Assembly: GCF_014212175.1 (NCBI RefSeq)
Contig: NZ_JACJVR010000129.1
Location: forward strand, 1 to 58,355
From: Cohnella xylanilytica
GTDB taxonomy: Bacteria; Bacillota; Bacilli; Paenibacillales; Paenibacillaceae
Direction of reading: 5' to 3'
Length of the DNA stretch: 58,355 nt
Shown here: positions 56,718 to 58,355 of the stretch, one piece after another
Numbering within the stretch: position 1 is the first letter of the stretch
Layout of the letters: every line of letters starts with the position of its first letter
Notes under the pieces: model-generated
The model's input: only the letters and a program-made list of their open reading frames with translations
Databases searched by the model: none
What the model was told of the DNA's origin: nothing
Program-made: the position numbers and the translations under genes

Positions 56718-58268
56718 TTGAACATGAGACACAGAAAGAGCTTGACCGTTCTGACGGCGGCCGTCCTTACGGCAGCGCTCGCCGGCTGCGGCGGGAACAA
56801 CAACGACGGCGGCGCGGGAACGAAGGGCAGCGAAGGAAGCGGGCAGCAGCCGTCGGGCTCCAAGTCCGCGGTGAAGCTGGAAGCGGCCCAAATCAGTTGG
56901 GGAACGAATTTGCCGGCCGACGATTTTATCAAGAAGACGCTGGACGAGAAGCTGGGCATCTCGCTTCAGATGACGCTTATCGGCGACAAGGGCGATTATG
57001 AGAACCAAATCAACGTCCGGGCGGCCTCCAACAACCTGCCCGACGTCTTCCTCGTCACCGGCAAGCCGCAGCTGCAGAAGCTGGCCAATGCCGGTTCGCT
57101 GCTCGATCTGACGCCGTATCTCGACAAGATGCCGGAGTACGCCGCGTTCGCCGGAGAAGACGTTCTCAAGAAGGGGCGGATCGACGACAAGCAATACGCG
57201 CTGCCGAAAGCGGGCCAGGCGCTTGCTTATACGTACTGGATTCGCAAGGATTGGCTCGACCATCTCGGCCTGTCCGCGCCGACGACGGTCGACGAGCTGC
57301 TCGAGGTCGCCAAGGCGTTCACGGAGCGGGACCCTGACAACAATGGGAAAAACGACACGTTCGGTCTGACGGGCACCAACTTCGACGCGTTCGAGCCGAT
57401 TTTCGGCGCGTACGGCGTCACGAATATCGCCGACGTCTCGCAATTTTTCGTTCGCGACGGCCAGGTCGTCAACACGTTCTACCAGCCGGAGTTCAAGGAA
57501 GCGCTGGGTGCAATCAAGCGGTTCCTCGACGCCGGCGTCGTCGACCCGGAGGTCGTCAGCAACAAGGGCACGATGGCGAAGGACAAGGCGTTCCAAGGCA
57601 AGGTCGGCATTATCCATACCGAGTGGGCGCAGATGATGAAGCCGGCCGAAGTGCAGGCGTGGAAGGGGGCCAACCCGAAGGCGGAATGGATTCAGCTCGC
57701 TCCGCCGAAGGGGCCGAGCGGCCAGAGCTACGCGAAGTCGGTCAACATCGGCGATTCCGGCGGCCTGTGGGTCGTGCCGAAGCGTCTGGAGAACGAGCCG
57801 GAGAAGCTGGAGAAGGTGCTGGAGCTGTTCAATTACGTCTCGACGCCGGAAGGCAACCGTCTCGTGCAGTTCGGAATCGAAGGCACGCACTTCACCTTGA
57901 ACGGCGATACGGTCGCGATTACCGATCAGGGGCGCAACGAAGCGACTTACACGTGGCTGTACCAGTTCTCGGGGCGTCCGGAGACGGAATATTTGAAGAC
58001 GAAGTTCGCCGATCTCGTCGACTATATCGAATTCGAAGCTTCGCTTCCGCGGATCGAGACGCTCGACGGCTTCGTTCTAAGCCCGGCCGGCTACAATCCG
58101 GCGGACGCCAACCGATTCATCGAGGAAGAGATGATCAAATTCGCGTTCGGCAAAAACGACCTCGCGAACTATGACAAGTTCCTGGAGACGCTGGAGAAGA
58201 CGTTTAAATACAAAACGTATGTCGACTCCGCGACCGAACAGTTGAAGAAGCTCGGTTACGGCAAATAG
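56718..58268 (+). CDS. extracellular solute-binding lipoprotein, LplA-type
   Basis: The 516-residue binding protein has a lipobox ALAGC (lipid Cys24), a Gly/Asn/Ser linker and the LplA-type fold, with FGLTGTNFDAFEPIFGAYG and a calcium-binding-like loop DPDNNGKNDTFG (about 205-216), common in this family. The start is either the TTG at 56718 (AGGGG six bases upstream) or the ATG at 56724 (12 bases); I take the TTG on spacing. It is the last gene of the importer operon and is followed by a terminator. Confidence 0.92.
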   Translation: MNMRHRKSLTVLTAAVLTAALAGCGGNNNDGGAGTKGSEGSGQQPSGSKSAVKLEAAQISWGTNLPADDFIKKTLDEKLGISLQMTLIGDKGDYENQINVRAASNNLPDVFLVTGKPQLQKLANAGSLLDLTPYLDKMPEYAAFAGEDVLKKGRIDDKQYALPKAGQALAYTYWIRKDWLDHLGLSAPTTVDELLEVAKAFTERDPDNNGKNDTFGLTGTNFDAFEPIFGAYGVTNIADVSQFFVRDGQVVNTFYQPEFKEALGAIKRFLDAGVVDPEVVSNKGTMAKDKAFQGKVGIIHTEWAQMMKPAEVQAWKGANPKAEWIQLAPPKGPSGQSYAKSVNIGDSGGLWVVPKRLENEPEKLEKVLELFNYVSTPEGNRLVQFGIEGTHFTLNGDTVAITDQGRNEATYTWLYQFSGRPETEYLKTKFADLVDYIEFEASLPRIETLDGFVLSPAGYNPADANRFIEEEMIKFAFGKNDLANYDKFLETLEKTFKYKTYVDSATEQLKKLGYGK

Positions 58269-58279
58269 AAGGGGATCGG

Positions 58280-58311
58280 GGCTGCTCCGGGAGGAGCGGC
58301 CTTTTGCTTTT
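58280..58311 (+). terminator. terminator of the system 2 importer operon
   Basis: GGCTGCTCC (58280-58288) pairs with GGAGCGGCC (58293-58301) around GGGA and is followed by TTTTGCTTTT. Confidence 0.92.
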
Positions 58312-58355
58312 CCCGTCTCGGGCGGGAAAAGCGCTGTCAAACGTCTGTGATAATG

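Overview
The window looks like a chromosomal segment of a GC-rich Paenibacillaceae bacterium (Cohnella or Paenibacillus type). The grounds are the Gram-positive style of its ribosome binding sites, many GTG and TTG starts, YesM/YesN-type two-component systems beside LplB/YtcP-type sugar importers, a XylR-XylA-XylB locus, a preQ1-I riboswitch, and intergenic repeats. The genus is an inference from gene content; no marker gene here settles it.

Layout. 1-553: end of an rRNA operon (23S-5S spacer, 5S rRNA, a degenerate tRNA-like sequence, tRNA-Leu(GAG), tRNA-Gly(GCC), terminator). 654-9393: GH51 arabinofuranosidase divergent from an ArsR-type regulator, a MalT-like LuxR activator, a lipoprotein with BNR/YCF48-like repeats, a preQ1-riboswitch-controlled queuosine-precursor transporter, and a YhdH-type oxidoreductase. 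9502-17131: a sulfur block with two related attenuator leaders, an SsuC/SsuB-like permease and ATPase, a YtkA-like lipoprotein, a small membrane protein, a TlpA-type thioredoxin, O-acetylhomoserine sulfhydrylase, an SsuA-like binding protein and an FSR-type MFS pump. 17219-18977: a 51-bp tandem array, an Rrf2 regulator and an azoreductase. 19026-33930: first glycan block (GH38 alpha-mannosidase, YesN/YesM two-component system 1, LplB/YtcP/LplA importer, a 1427-residue protein with two pectate-lyase-like beta-helices). 33939-34560: a small divergent unit of unknown function. 34776-37441: mannonate-dehydratase-like enzyme, SDR, L-fucose mutarotase. 37827-42173: xylR, xylA, xylB. 42333-45106: an unknown small protein, and a TetR-MFS efflux pair with two perfect operators. 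45112-58311: second glycan block (FAD oxidoreductase, two-component system 2, GH74 xyloglucanase, LplB/YtcP/LplA-type importer).

How the parts work together. The dominant theme is plant-polysaccharide use: secreted xyloglucanase and beta-helix proteins, oligosaccharide importers that lack their own ATPase (they probably borrow a shared MsmX-type ATPase encoded elsewhere), intracellular arabinofuranosidase and mannosidase, and xylose catabolism. Each two-component system seems to have its own promoter code. A 31-nt motif placed 22 nt before a -10 box precedes three transcription units around system 2. A different motif, GCAAAG-N6-ATTCGCTC placed 24 nt before a -10 box, precedes two units around system 1. 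These putative regulons and a pair of covarying attenuator leaders in the sulfur block are the most notable signals I found. All motif and RNA assignments come from reading the sequence by eye; no database search or folding program was run.
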